IMG/VR virus record: IMGVR_UViG_3300042090_000423
Location: 1 to 49,470 of that record
Length of the DNA stretch: 49,470 nt
Source of the DNA: a virus
Reading direction: 5' to 3' (one strand)
The position numbers and the translations under genes were made by a program. The notes under the pieces were generated by a model. The model made no database searches and had not been told where the DNA came from. It saw nothing but the letters and a program-made list of their open reading frames with translations. Positions within the stretch are counted from its first letter, which is position 1. Each line of letters begins with the position of its first letter. This document shows positions 7,697 to 17,276 of the stretch, piece by piece.

Positions 7697-8415
7697 TTGA
7701 ATGTTGCTATAATCTGATACACAGTATTGGCAGCAGAGCCACAAGTAGCTGTAGCAGTCTGGACACCAGTGCTTGAAACTATTTTGACTTCAGACAGCAT
7801 AGACTCGTTGCCAGCTCCACCGTCTGTAAATAGGGAGGGGCTGAACCCAGTCCCAGCCGTTAGTGAGTCATCATTCGGTTGGTCAAAAAATACCCCAAAC
7901 ACTATCTCATTGGCGGCTGTGGTTGAGGCAGTGGTTGAGATAGACTGGCTCGTAGCTGCCTGTGTCCCAGTGTTACCCTTATCAAAGGTTCCAGCCAACC
8001 CCGATACTTCCCATATATGAATGTAACAGCGGGCAGCAGTAGCACAGTTCCCTGTTACTGTTGTTGCTCCCGAATTAGATGAAGACACATAATCTACACG
8101 GACGAACCCAGTCAGTACTTCTGCGTTAACAATCGTGTTGGAGTTATTGTCTGTAGCCGCATTTATCGTCCCGGAGTTTAGAGACGTGACGTAAACCAAG
8201 AGATGACCTGACCCCACACTCGATGAGAAGGCCAAGGCGCAAGTGGCAGCAGAGCAGAATGACTGCCTCTCTTGGACTACCGTGATCCCGGCTACAGACA
8301 CGCCGCCGCCTATCCCGGCTTTGCCTCCAATGCCAGCCTTACCGCCAACACCTTGCAAGGAAACACCCGGAAAGGCGAGAACAGCGGATAATAGGATTTT
8401 GAAAAGTGTAATCAT
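7693..8415 (-). CDS. Secreted beta-sandwich-like protein
   Basis: 240 residues starting with the palindrome-borne ATG (MITLFKILLSAVLAFPGVSL), a signal peptide. A short Gly/Ile repeat (GGKAGIGGKAGIGGG) follows, then a Ser/Thr/Ala-rich region with cysteine pairs and a concanavalin-like pattern (HIWEVSGL, EIVFGVFF). The stop-start junction with the upstream gene is TAATG inside the 13-bp palindrome at 8407-8419. Possibly a fibre tip or exported adhesin; family not recognised with certainty. Confidence 0.75.
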   Translation of the reverse strand: MITLFKILLSAVLAFPGVSLQGVGGKAGIGGKAGIGGGVSVAGITVVQERQSFCSAATCALAFSSSVGSGHLLVYVTSLNSGTINAATDNNSNTIVNAEVLTGFVRVDYVSSSNSGATTVTGNCATAARCYIHIWEVSGLAGTFDKGNTGTQAATSQSISTTASTTAANEIVFGVFFDQPNDDSLTAGTGFSPSLFTDGGAGNESMLSEVKIVSSTGVQTATATCGSAANTVYQIIATFK

Positions 8416-11090
8416 TACATTACGGGGAACACGCTCAGGTACATTTTGCCAGCAGCGGGACCGCCAGTGCCACAGGCTGTTGCTGTAGTCGAATAATTGA
8501 TGGAAGCTGCTCCGGTTGACCGGAATATCATGGTGCCTTGGGCAAAGTTTGTAGTAGCTGCCAGTGCGAGTGAGCTAGTATACGCGGCAGGCCCAAGCAG
8601 GGTGGTTGTGGTTCCAGTACCAGTCAGTGGCAGAACAATAGTTTTCGATACGGTAGTGTCATCAGTGTAGATGACACTGACAGTGTAGGCTCCAGTAGTG
8701 GTACAGGCTGTGGTGACATCTATGTAGGCGCTTATTTGGTACGTGCCAGCGGGGCAAGCTGTGGTAGAGCATAGCGATGTCGAGCCTACGGAAGTAGCGG
8801 AGCTAATAGTTACTGTAGTGGAGTGGTTGGTATCTCCGCTGAATCCCTGTGTATCTACAGCGGATGCCACATTGTTAGTAATAACCCCGTTGGCCGCAGT
8901 CCCAGGTTTAGTCACCAGATAAGAAGTGACTGCTGTGGGAGCCTGCTCGCAAATAGATGTTGCGGCATTGCAGGGTGATACGGCTGAGCTGGTAGACCCT
9001 TGGGGGTAGTCAACGAATCCGGCTGTAGTCCCCTTAGATACGAAAGCTCCTGTATTCAGGACGCTGGACACTATGGTCTGACCGGACAATACGCCTGCTG
9101 TCCAGGTACCCCCGTTCCCGAAGTCTACTAGGTCCCCACCAGTGCTGGCCCCATTGACGTTAAGCACAGTCTGCCCCGTAGAGGTTCCAGGAGCGGTTAT
9201 GCCTAACGTTATGGATGTGTTGTTATTGGTCGAGTTGGTATTCTGGAATACCCAGGGGGCCGTCAGATTGGCTGTGGAGACCCCAGCTCTGGTAACGGAG
9301 AAGGTTGACCCACCCTCTGTGATAGTTCCTGCTGCTGAGGCTCCCGCAAGATTGTTCTCTACATACGTTGTGTTGGAAGATAGCGAGGATAGAGTAGTGG
9401 CGCAGGAGCCTGCTGAGGTGGTAACACTACCCGTCAAGGCGGGTAGGGCAGCACAGGGCAGAGAAGTGGCGTTAGACAGGTTAATGGAAGTGGGTGTGCC
9501 AAGTACCGAGCCACTCGGTATAGTCACTGTCCCGGTAAATGTTGGAGACGCCAAGGGAGCAGCCCCAAAAGTGTTATAGCTAAAAGTCACTGCGGATGAT
9601 CCGTTAAAGGTTGACCCGCTGACTGCCCCAGAACCACTATTATTACCCGTTAAAGCGTTGGTAGTGGTGCCCCCACCAGCTGAGGAAGCAATCGTGGGGC
9701 CGTATTGGCCCCGAGTGATGGTGATATTGCTCCCGGCTACCAGGGGCTGGTCATGGCAGTCTGCATCCCATTGGGTAGTAGTGTGGGTATCCACGGTCAG
9801 GCTGCACTCCTGACCCTGAGCTATTACCAACGTGCTAGTTCCTGTAGTGTTGAAGGTCCAAGTGGTAGCAGTAACCGTCACAGCCGTAGCTGAACCGGAA
9901 GTATTGTTAACCATCTTGAAGGCGCAACTAGGGACTGCTAGGGTAGTAGCAGTCGGTAGGGATGTAGCCACAGCAACGCTACCCTGATAGTTCACAACTT
10001 GAGGATTACAGTCTGCGGAGGAGATGGTATCTGTAGAGGTGGTGCCTGTTATATCCCGGGTAACTACTCCGGGCAGAGCAAAGGTTGGGGCCGTAGCTGC
10101 CCCGCCAGATGGGGTAGACACCTCAAACTCAGGCACACCGTTAGGTCCTGTTGGGGCAGCCAATCCACTGAGGGTATTGGCTGTGCCAGAAGAGGAATAG
10201 TACGGGAGAGAATACTGTGATGCCGTGTTGACCGTACCACTACCTGATGGTGTGGCGCAGTTATTGCTCCCGGATGATAAGCCTTGAGAGAACTGACCCC
10301 CGGTACATAGGGAGGGGTAGCTAGCCAAGTTGGTAGCGGTCGCGGCATTCCCCGTAGTGTTCTGATTGAACGTGGGGAAGGAAGTCATGTTAGCCGCACT
10401 CAGAGCAGGGGCATTAGTCAAAGAGAGTGTGCCGCTGGTGTCATAGATAATCCCAGTAGATGCTGCTAGGGTGGGGAGAGTGGCATTCCGAAGGGCTACC
10501 ACAGTTGTAGCACAGCTTGAGTTAGACACATCCCCAGTCAATGTGGGAAACACTCCGCATCCCAGAGTGGCAGACAAGCTAGCCGCTGATCCTGTAGTGT
10601 TCTGGTTAAATGTCGGGAAGTTGGTCAAGCTTGCTGCACTGAACACGGGAGCAGATGAGAAGGAAGGGGCGGCTGAGCTTCCTGTAAAGTTACCGTACAC
10701 ACTGTTTGCGGCTGCTGTGGATTGAGCGAAGGTGAATGCGGGAGTGCTAGTCGGGGTAGCTACGTTGACTGTAAATAGCGGGGTAGCATTACCCGAGCTA
10801 ACAGAAGTCACAGAGCCAGTCCCAGTACCGCCAACAGATGTCCATGTGGACCCGTTGTACTGGCAAACTACAGCAGTAGTCCCGCCCCCCGTAGTGCAAT
10901 CCGTAGAGCTAGCACCATTGGTCACAGCCGCTATGGTACCCTTGGTAAGTCCAGGGATGGATGCCAAACCCGCTACCGTAGTGATAGTGACCCCGGAACC
11001 ACCAGACGGGAAGTTGCCCTCTTGCGCGTGGAGGCTACCAGCCAGGAACAGGCAAATCATTAAAAATAGGATGTGTCGAAGTGTAATCAT
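8415..11090 (-). CDS. Large secreted tail-fibre-like protein
   Basis: 891 residues. The start is the ATG in the palindrome 11082-11094 with GAGGAA ahead. MITLRHILFLMICLFLAGSL then HAQ is a signal peptide. The body is built of Ser/Thr/Gly/Ala-rich repeats, including two close copies of FPTFNQNTTG..A and repeated VTSVSSG/LTGDVS-like units as found in long phage tail fibres and their trimeric beta structures. The C-terminus (PAGTYQISAYIDVTT...) resembles a receptor-binding beta-sandwich. The signal peptide is odd for a virion protein. Confidence 0.8.
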   Translation of the reverse strand: MITLRHILFLMICLFLAGSLHAQEGNFPSGGSGVTITTVAGLASIPGLTKGTIAAVTNGASSTDCTTGGGTTAVVCQYNGSTWTSVGGTGTGSVTSVSSGNATPLFTVNVATPTSTPAFTFAQSTAAANSVYGNFTGSSAAPSFSSAPVFSAASLTNFPTFNQNTTGSAASLSATLGCGVFPTLTGDVSNSSCATTVVALRNATLPTLAASTGIIYDTSGTLSLTNAPALSAANMTSFPTFNQNTTGNAATATNLASYPSLCTGGQFSQGLSSGSNNCATPSGSGTVNTASQYSLPYYSSSGTANTLSGLAAPTGPNGVPEFEVSTPSGGAATAPTFALPGVVTRDITGTTSTDTISSADCNPQVVNYQGSVAVATSLPTATTLAVPSCAFKMVNNTSGSATAVTVTATTWTFNTTGTSTLVIAQGQECSLTVDTHTTTQWDADCHDQPLVAGSNITITRGQYGPTIASSAGGGTTTNALTGNNSGSGAVSGSTFNGSSAVTFSYNTFGAAPLASPTFTGTVTIPSGSVLGTPTSINLSNATSLPCAALPALTGSVTTSAGSCATTLSSLSSNTTYVENNLAGASAAGTITEGGSTFSVTRAGVSTANLTAPWVFQNTNSTNNNTSITLGITAPGTSTGQTVLNVNGASTGGDLVDFGNGGTWTAGVLSGQTIVSSVLNTGAFVSKGTTAGFVDYPQGSTSSAVSPCNAATSICEQAPTAVTSYLVTKPGTAANGVITNNVASAVDTQGFSGDTNHSTTVTISSATSVGSTSLCSTTACPAGTYQISAYIDVTTACTTTGAYTVSVIYTDDTTVSKTIVLPLTGTGTTTTLLGPAAYTSSLALAATTNFAQGTMIFRSTGAASINYSTTATACGTGGPAAGKMYLSVFPVM

Positions 11091-11647
11091 TACACTTTTT
11101 CCTCAATCCGTTTCGACTCTACATCAATAACTTTCTTGATCCCGAGCAATCCCTGAGCCTCAGCCTGTTCTTGGAACAGTTTGGGGTTCGACCCAATCAT
11201 AATGACCTCCACAACCTTCTGTTTCTTGTCTGACTCTTCTGGGATGGTACCCAGAGGCATACCCCGCTTGTATTCTACAGCCCGCTTGAAAGCATTCCAC
11301 GATACGGGGTTAAGCTCAACCTCTTCCATGATGACTATACCCTTCTCATCTCGGACTAGGCAGCCAAACTCATCCATCTTAGGGGTGCGGCCAGTCATGA
11401 ATCCCAGCCACATAGCCTCTTCTACCCCGCCCCCCAAGAGCTTAGCAAAGAACTCTTGGGTATTGAGTTTGCTGATAGCTTCATGGGCCTTACGGATGTC
11501 CACTACAGGCCGGAACTTACGAAGCTTGCGGGGACGGTCACTCGTTCTGACCCGGTTATCCGGCCCCATAGGGGCAGCCTCTACTGTGGGTAGGCCCTGC
11601 CTAGCCCGCAGAAAGGTAGCCTCAGCCTCTTGGTAATTCCTAGACAT
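11090..11647 (-). CDS. Hypothetical protein, possibly small terminase-like
   Basis: 185 residues, soluble, basic N-terminus (RPRKLRKFRPVVDIRKAHEA), then helical. The stretch SWNAFKRAVEYKRGMPLGTI reminds me of the C-terminal part of some small terminase subunits, where a helix ends in a G-K/M-P motif, but the match is weak. It lies between tail-type genes, not beside the large terminase. It overlaps the upstream gene by 8 bases and its TAA lies in the 11082-11094 palindrome. Confidence 0.6.
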   Translation of the reverse strand: MSRNYQEAEATFLRARQGLPTVEAAPMGPDNRVRTSDRPRKLRKFRPVVDIRKAHEAISKLNTQEFFAKLLGGGVEEAMWLGFMTGRTPKMDEFGCLVRDEKGIVIMEEVELNPVSWNAFKRAVEYKRGMPLGTIPEESDKKQKVVEVIMIGSNPKLFQEQAEAQGLLGIKKVIDVESKRIEEKV

Positions 11648-12125
11648 AGGTAATCTTGGCTGTAAAGTTCACGCCATTCGGGTTGGCTATCACCTTCAAC
11701 GATACGAAGGCTGTACCCTCAGGCTGCAATTCGGTGGTACCAATGTAGGTGGTATTGGGGAGAGCTGCCCAAGTGGTGATCTTGTAGGCCGCAGAGGTGG
11801 TTTGGGTTATGTATGCCCCATCAGCGTCTACAGAGGCATCCTGCACGTCAATTTCAGCGGCCCCAGGGTTAGCTGAGGCTATGACTTGGACCTGTATTCC
11901 AGGAGGGGCACCACCTCCAGGGCGGGGAGCTAGGGCTATAGCAATGCTACGTTCTCCTACAACCACAGCCTCAGCTATCACATTGCTGTCATTGGGAGTG
12001 GGAATCTGACCGGGGTTATTGGGACCTACGCCAAACACGTACTTGGAATCACCCGGATACAAAACTGTGGGCAATACCGGGTTGAGGGTCGTGTTGCCCG
12101 TGCCGGAAGTGTTATAAGCTGGCAT
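11640..12125 (-). CDS. Putative virion beta-sandwich protein
   Basis: 161 residues, starts MPAYNTSGTGNTTLNPVLPT, no signal peptide, rich in small and Asn/Thr residues with an alternating beta pattern. The composition is like that of head decoration or fibre-associated proteins, and similar to the product at 42103-42519. A GGAG site lies ahead of the ATG and a 13-bp palindrome (12142-12154) 16 bp upstream. Exact role unknown. Confidence 0.65.
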   Translation of the reverse strand: MPAYNTSGTGNTTLNPVLPTVLYPGDSKYVFGVGPNNPGQIPTPNDSNVIAEAVVVGERSIAIALAPRPGGGAPPGIQVQVIASANPGAAEIDVQDASVDADGAYITQTTSAAYKITTWAALPNTTYIGTTELQPEGTAFVSLKVIANPNGVNFTAKITYV

Positions 12126-12155
12126 TTTGATCTCCAGAAAGTGTAATCATTACAC

Positions 12156-15100
12156 TTAGAACAGCTTGCAAGATGCCCCTTGATAGATAGTCACAAGGTC
12201 CCCGACTGTGGGGGCCACAAGTTGCAGGGAAACCACTGTCCCGCTGGCTGATGCCCCTTGGATACGGGCATTAATGTGGAACGGCATCTTTGTGCCAGTA
12301 GCCCCCAAGGTCCATGCGGTACCAATATTAAAGGTAGTGGTGGTAGAGGTTGTATCCGTTGTGGCCCCCCCGGCCTTCGCTGTAGCCGCCGTATACATAT
12401 CGTAGTAGACGGTAACATTGGTTGCGCCATTTGTGGCTGTGAGGAGGTTCCAGTTATTGGCAGTCGCCCCAGTAGCCTGCCCCACTACCCCATCACACTC
12501 CAGAGTATAGGACTGGCCAGCTAAGGGGAGTGTGAAGGTCAGGGGTACCCCGCCCCCTGATCCTATAATGGTTGCTGAGGTGCAGGAGGATACCGTCCCC
12601 CCTGTGCCGCATGTCCAATCGGCTGTGAGGGCTACAGTATTGGCCCCAGGGACCTGTACTGTACCTGTTATGCTGGGGAGAGTCCACGTAACGTTGGAGC
12701 TTAATGGGGTGGGGATTAGAGTCCCGGCAAACTGATTGCCTAGAATAACCTGAGAAGCAGATAGACCATTGAGACCAAGGGCGGCTTGACCCGCGAGGTT
12801 TACTGTGGCGGGGTTATTGTTGCAGCTAGCGCCACTGCTCTGACCAAACTGATTGGACCCTAAAACGAATCCAGATGTAGGGGTAAGTGAGCAGGGGGTT
12901 ATGTTTGCCAGCAACCCGTCAAGGTATGGACGCCAACCTATAGCTCCTGTGGGCAACGTTGATGGGGTTACTGTAACAGTCTGATTTCCGCTGGTAGTGG
13001 TGAATGGGATGGACGGGCCGATAGTCGTTTCATGACCATTCACGTCTACAGCACTCATGGCCATTGTGTGGGAGCCTACACTAATGGAACCCCCGGCACT
13101 AACTGTTGCTGACGTGGGGGCTGAGGGTACAGCCATTGGGTATATAAACTCACCACTACCGGAAGCCTGCACTGTAGAGTTTTGATAGGTGTGGTAGTTG
13201 CTCTGGTAGTTGTGATAGGTAACAGATGCCGTAGTGGGCAGCCCTGTAGAGCAGCCCTCATACCCAGAAGTGAAGTCTACTCCCCCTACAGCCCCACCAG
13301 AAAAGAAGGCTTGACTACTCGCGGCACAGAAAGGTTCAACAATGCGGATGTTATCCAGCCCGGAGTTTTCAGTTACATCCACCATCGGGACGCCTAATCC
13401 ACCTACAGGATCGGCATATGTCATGCGGGTTATGCTGATGTTGCTAGGGGCATACTGGTAGCAGGCAAACCGGATGGCGGGGTAGTAGCTGCTCTCATCC
13501 AAGTTCTCGTAGAAGGTTCCGTGCCCGGTACATCCAATCAACCCACCTTCACCCTCTGTGTCGAATAGCCATTCCCCTCCACCCATTGTGGTCCGGTTGA
13601 ACTCGTAGATACCCGCTAGCTGTTGGCTACTGTTCCCCACCCCGAAGTTAACTACATCCCACATGGCGGGAGGTACGCCCCACGCAGAGGGGGAGGAGCC
13701 TATGCCCCCGCCCTTAAAGATGAATCCAAACCCGCCCGCGAGCTTGAACGCCTGAGACTTGGATCCACCATTCACAAACACGTTATCATAGGTGATGGTG
13801 GTTGCATTATTTCCAGTCGAGTCTTGGTCATGGTAGAAACAAGTCTGGTAATTCTGGTTGCAGACCGTCTGCATGTTCTGGAAAGTAATACCGTCTGTCC
13901 CAGGCTCGATGAGGAAAAGGGGTTGTGCAATACCCTCTACATAGGAGGTGTAGTAGGTGGAGAATGAGGGGGGAGTGCCTGTACCCCCTCCACCCTGCAT
14001 AGTCCCGAGGAACATATTACTAATGTTGGGGATGATAGGGTAACTGAGATAAATCACTGCTCCCAGCTCAATAAGAGTCTGCTGCGGGCAGTTCGTTTCC
14101 ATGTTCAACGGGGAGTTAAACAGGTAGGGGGTATTGTTATTCTCAGGGTCAGCCGGGGATAGATAGATGACACCACCGGGTTTATTGTTGCTGCTGAATG
14201 CCGTAGACTTACAAACCTCAATGATGTTGGGGACTATATCGTGGGAGACAGTAGCATTTGTCACAGACTGGGTAGGAGCCGCAGCCAGAGTTACATTGGT
14301 CCCGCTGATCCCCGTGATGGTAGTTGCGAATACTCCATCCGTAACAGATGCGGGGGGAGTCGCGGGTACATAGGACGGGACTGGGGGAGCCGCAAATCCC
14401 CAATCATACCACCCGGTATCCATCCCGGCCTGATACCCTGCCAGCGCATAAGAGCCAGCGCCGATAGAACGGTAGATGTAGTAGCCCATTGCAGCATAGG
14501 GCTGGATGGTCCACTGCACCAAGTTCTTGGCCATCACCTGAGCAGTCCCACCGGATGGGCAGTAGGTACCATTAGAGAGAGTGGCTATGTCGAGGGTAAA
14601 GGTCGTGGAACTGGGTACGGAGATTATCGTCCATGAACCCTCAACCTGAGCAGTCCCAGTAGAGCTGCGGGGAATGTTAATCGGGGTCCCCGCGATAAAG
14701 TTGTGGGCAGCCGTGGTAGTAAAGGTCACTACCCCGTTAGACTCTACACACCCGTTGGTTGCTATTGTCGCAGCAGTTAGCCCCAGAGCAGACGCCCCAG
14801 CCGTAGTAGTGAAGGCTACCGAAGCCGCACTCAGTTCCCCGTGATAGCCTATGGCGACAACCTTATAATTGTAGGTTGTAGTCCCATTGGCTATCCCTAC
14901 CGGGGTCACTACGCCCCCGGACGGGGTACTCATCGTAGGCCCAACCCCGGCAGTCGGGATGGATACCCCATTACCCACCACAAAGTCAGACACCCCACCG
15001 GGGCAGGACATCGTAGTAGTCCCATTGGTGGTACAGGTGATGGTAGGGCCAGACCCCAGATACCCGCCATAGGCTTGAATATCAAATACCGGGGTGGGAC

Positions 15101-16148
15101 CCAGAGTTGACATGTTGCGATTGACTGCTAGGGTGGTGCCATTATCCACTGCCCCGCAGGCACTAAACGAAGAGCCAGTGGTGCATTGAACCGTCCCAGC
15201 AGGACCCGCAGGAGGACTTCCACCCGGCGCGGTAAAGGTGAGGGTATTCCCAGAAGGTGTGATGGTTACTGAAGAACTCCCGGCCAGTACCACAGCCCCC
15301 GTTAGACTGTTCAGGGACGATACCCCAGACACAGACCCGCCACCGGGGACTACGATAACCTTCATCGTGGTTGCTACGGACGGGGAATAGAACTGCACAT
15401 AATAAGTCCCATTCGGGGCAAACACGTTCCAGTTCCCCAGTTGGTCGCTGGTTATCGGGTTGCTAGAGGGGGTAGAATCCGCGGGGTCCTGGTAAATAGA
15501 AGACAATCCCGCGCACGATGTAGTTCCATTCCCTTCCTGTAGGACCGTACCATTAGAGGATGCCGTGGCGTTAGCGTGGGTGATAGAGAAGGTGATGGTC
15601 GTAGAGGTAACGGAGAGTATAGTCCACCCGGAGGCTATAGACCCGTTGGTGAGAGTCCCGGCATTCAGGTAAGTATCCCCGCCAGTAAACCCGGACACTA
15701 GGATACTCATACCCGCAACATACCCAGCGGTCACTGGGTTGCTCGACATGGTGAGGGTAGCTAGGTTACTGGATACTGTGGTGGCAGTGGTGGCTAATGG
15801 CTGGCAGACTGCAATCTTGACCCCACCCAGCGGGATACCCTGACGATTGACTACCGGGCTACTGTTAGACCCGAGATTACCCTGGGCATGGGCTAGTCCG
15901 GGTGTAATCATTACACAAAGGAGGATGACCAATTCCGCCATATAAGCTATTCCCCGCCTCATGGCAGAGCAGAACGTGCAGTACTTTGCCTTCCTGCCTC
16001 TACGGTTAGCTGCCCGTTGGTCTAACCTACAACCACATTTAGCACAGGTGATCGGTTTGATTATTGGCTTATCCATATTATGAAGGTGGAGCACAAGGTG
16101 AGCTGCCCTATCTTCCTGGGATATTGGGACCTGTTGAAGTGTAATCAT
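12156..16148 (-). CDS. Giant pectate-lyase-fold tail-spike-like protein with odd N-terminus
   Basis: Up to 1330 residues. Residues 1-69 contain a zinc-ribbon pattern (C35-x2-C38, C57-x2-C60). Then MAELVILLCVMITPGLAHAQ is an export signal, so the tail-spike part may really start at 15941 or at the palindrome ATG at 15911. The body has FDIQAYGGYLGSGPTI and GGVIYLSPADPE, typical of pectate-lyase-fold spikes, followed by an Asn/Ser-rich beta-helix, an Ig-like repeat (VSAGGSISVGSHTMAMSAVD) and a C-terminal jelly-roll-like domain. It also carries H-N-F-x2-G type repeats shared with the protein at 38633-41353. Likely host-surface recognition or polysaccharide binding. Confidence 0.8.
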   Translation of the reverse strand: MITLQQVPISQEDRAAHLVLHLHNMDKPIIKPITCAKCGCRLDQRAANRRGRKAKYCTFCSAMRRGIAYMAELVILLCVMITPGLAHAQGNLGSNSSPVVNRQGIPLGGVKIAVCQPLATTATTVSSNLATLTMSSNPVTAGYVAGMSILVSGFTGGDTYLNAGTLTNGSIASGWTILSVTSTTITFSITHANATASSNGTVLQEGNGTTSCAGLSSIYQDPADSTPSSNPITSDQLGNWNVFAPNGTYYVQFYSPSVATTMKVIVVPGGGSVSGVSSLNSLTGAVVLAGSSSVTITPSGNTLTFTAPGGSPPAGPAGTVQCTTGSSFSACGAVDNGTTLAVNRNMSTLGPTPVFDIQAYGGYLGSGPTITCTTNGTTTMSCPGGVSDFVVGNGVSIPTAGVGPTMSTPSGGVVTPVGIANGTTTYNYKVVAIGYHGELSAASVAFTTTAGASALGLTAATIATNGCVESNGVVTFTTTAAHNFIAGTPINIPRSSTGTAQVEGSWTIISVPSSTTFTLDIATLSNGTYCPSGGTAQVMAKNLVQWTIQPYAAMGYYIYRSIGAGSYALAGYQAGMDTGWYDWGFAAPPVPSYVPATPPASVTDGVFATTITGISGTNVTLAAAPTQSVTNATVSHDIVPNIIEVCKSTAFSSNNKPGGVIYLSPADPENNNTPYLFNSPLNMETNCPQQTLIELGAVIYLSYPIIPNISNMFLGTMQGGGGTGTPPSFSTYYTSYVEGIAQPLFLIEPGTDGITFQNMQTVCNQNYQTCFYHDQDSTGNNATTITYDNVFVNGGSKSQAFKLAGGFGFIFKGGGIGSSPSAWGVPPAMWDVVNFGVGNSSQQLAGIYEFNRTTMGGGEWLFDTEGEGGLIGCTGHGTFYENLDESSYYPAIRFACYQYAPSNISITRMTYADPVGGLGVPMVDVTENSGLDNIRIVEPFCAASSQAFFSGGAVGGVDFTSGYEGCSTGLPTTASVTYHNYQSNYHTYQNSTVQASGSGEFIYPMAVPSAPTSATVSAGGSISVGSHTMAMSAVDVNGHETTIGPSIPFTTTSGNQTVTVTPSTLPTGAIGWRPYLDGLLANITPCSLTPTSGFVLGSNQFGQSSGASCNNNPATVNLAGQAALGLNGLSASQVILGNQFAGTLIPTPLSSNVTWTLPSITGTVQVPGANTVALTADWTCGTGGTVSSCTSATIIGSGGGVPLTFTLPLAGQSYTLECDGVVGQATGATANNWNLLTATNGATNVTVYYDMYTAATAKAGGATTDTTSTTTTFNIGTAWTLGATGTKMPFHINARIQGASASGTVVSLQLVAPTVGDLVTIYQGASCKLF

Positions 16149-16155
16149 TACACTA

Positions 16156-16168
16156 TGTAAAATTTACA
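16156..16168. promoter_or_regulatory. Degenerate copy of the 13-bp palindrome
   Basis: TGTAAAATTTACA is itself a palindrome and differs from the main site at two positions. It lies 3 bp from the exact copy at 16140-16152, giving a tandem pair upstream of the giant gene. Confidence 0.4.
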
Positions 16169-16300
16169 CGGTCTGAAATTTGAGTGAAATTTTTGGGAGC
16201 ACTCCCGGCGGGAGCGGGACTCCAACAATCCCAGCGGGGAGGTGGCCTACGTATACCCCTACCGTGCTCACCATATTAGCGCCGGCTGTACGTGTAATCA

Positions 16301-16633
16301 TTACATTTGATAGGTCAAGCGATTGACTGGCCTACGCTTGCTGTTCGTGCGAGTCTTAGGTTGCCGGGTAATATGACAGCTACCCCGCGCGGGAACTAGT
16401 TGCATAGTCTTGATTGATACTCGGGTCTCTGGGTCATAGCACATTGTCGGACGCCATTCGCGGGCTTCCCCGCGAACGGCTAACGGCGCTACTTCGCGCA
16501 AACGTTTGAGGCCCGGTATCCATTCAGCTCTGCCACGAGCAACTAGCTGCTCTGCATGGTTGAGGGTAACATAATAGGTAGGAAGAGAAACGTTGCGGGG
16601 AGAAACGAGAATTAGCTTGCTGGCTGTAGGCAT
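16301..16633 (-). CDS. Hypothetical basic protein, first gene of the leftward unit
   Basis: 110 residues, Arg-rich, especially at the C-terminus (RQPKTRTNSKRRPVNRLTYQ). The middle NHAEQLVARGRAEWIPGLKR looks like a short helical DNA- or RNA-binding unit. The stop TAA lies in the palindrome copy 16293-16305. No good ribosome site is visible at the ATG. Function unknown; divergent from the early plus-strand genes. Confidence 0.6.
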   Translation of the reverse strand: MPTASKLILVSPRNVSLPTYYVTLNHAEQLVARGRAEWIPGLKRLREVAPLAVRGEAREWRPTMCYDPETRVSIKTMQLVPARGSCHITRQPKTRTNSKRRPVNRLTYQM

Positions 16634-16686
16634 GTTGGAGGGTACGATTCACCTTGTCGCACACTCGAAATCGACTAGTCAAGTGT

Positions 16687-16715
16687 CTAATACGGTCTGT
16701 CTCAAAATGAGACAA
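16687..16715 (-). promoter_or_regulatory. Possible leftward promoter
   Basis: TTGTCT (16715-16710), 17-bp spacer, TATTAG (16692-16687). It overlaps the TCTCA palindrome at 16698-16714, which could act as its operator. Weak by consensus. Confidence 0.35.
16698..16714. promoter_or_regulatory. 17-bp palindrome, TCTCA-N3-TGAGA type
   Basis: TGTCTCA-AAA-TGAGACA, in the divergent control region between 16633 and 16850. Related sites are at 24736-24750 (GTCTCA-ATT-TGAGAC), 22414-22428 (inside a terminator stem) and 20947-20958 (CTCAAATTTGAG). Candidate operator. Confidence 0.5.
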
Positions 16716-16776
16716 ATATAGATAGATGTATGGATTATAGGGCACAAGAATTATAAGTACTAGTGAAGAATGGTAC

Positions 16777-16805
16777 TTGACACAAATACGGGACAATAGT
16801 AAGGT
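16777..16805 (+). promoter_or_regulatory. Possible rightward early promoter
   Basis: TTGACA (16777-16782), 17-bp spacer, TAAGGT (16800-16805). The -10 is poor, but the GGTTTCAC box found in other early promoters follows at once (16803-16810). It would drive the plus-strand early genes. Confidence 0.4.
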
Positions 16806-16849
16806 TTCACTGGGAGAGAATCCCACACAAACTAGAGAGGAGACCGAAT

Positions 16850-17266
16850 ATGTTACTAGATAGGTCCGTTAAGCTAGAAAGAGAATTGAAGTCTAGGATC
16901 AAAGACTGCTACCGGGAGTCTGTTCGCTTTGGCAGAACACACGAAGAACATCTACAGGCTATGCGTAGGTATGTTTGGGATACTCAACCCTACAAACTGT
17001 CTCCCCGATGGCTCAAGACATTCCTTCATGGCGTGGATCAAACATGCTTCGATATGCTCTATGAAGTACCCTTAGATTATCATTCTGGCGTGCCATCCAG
17101 CCCATTGATGCCTATCTCAATCGGTCCAGATGCTCGAATGTTTGGTGAGCGAGATGATACTTGGCTAGCAGAGTCTACGGAGTACAAACTGGCTCTGAAG
17201 TGTGTCTACGTTTGGCGTAGACAGTGGAATGAGGGTACATTCAAACCATTTTCCATGGCAACATGA
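16850..17266 (+). CDS. First early gene, hypothetical
   Basis: 138 residues, preceded by AGAGAGGAG. Basic and Trp/Tyr-rich, beginning MLLDRSVKLERELKSRIKDC and containing W-R-R-Q-W near the end. No transmembrane segment and no family recognised. As the first gene of the rightward early unit it may act in host takeover; that is inference from position. Confidence 0.75.
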   Translation: MLLDRSVKLERELKSRIKDCYRESVRFGRTHEEHLQAMRRYVWDTQPYKLSPRWLKTFLHGVDQTCFDMLYEVPLDYHSGVPSSPLMPISIGPDARMFGERDDTWLAESTEYKLALKCVYVWRRQWNEGTFKPFSMAT

Positions 17267-17276
17267 CTTTATACTC

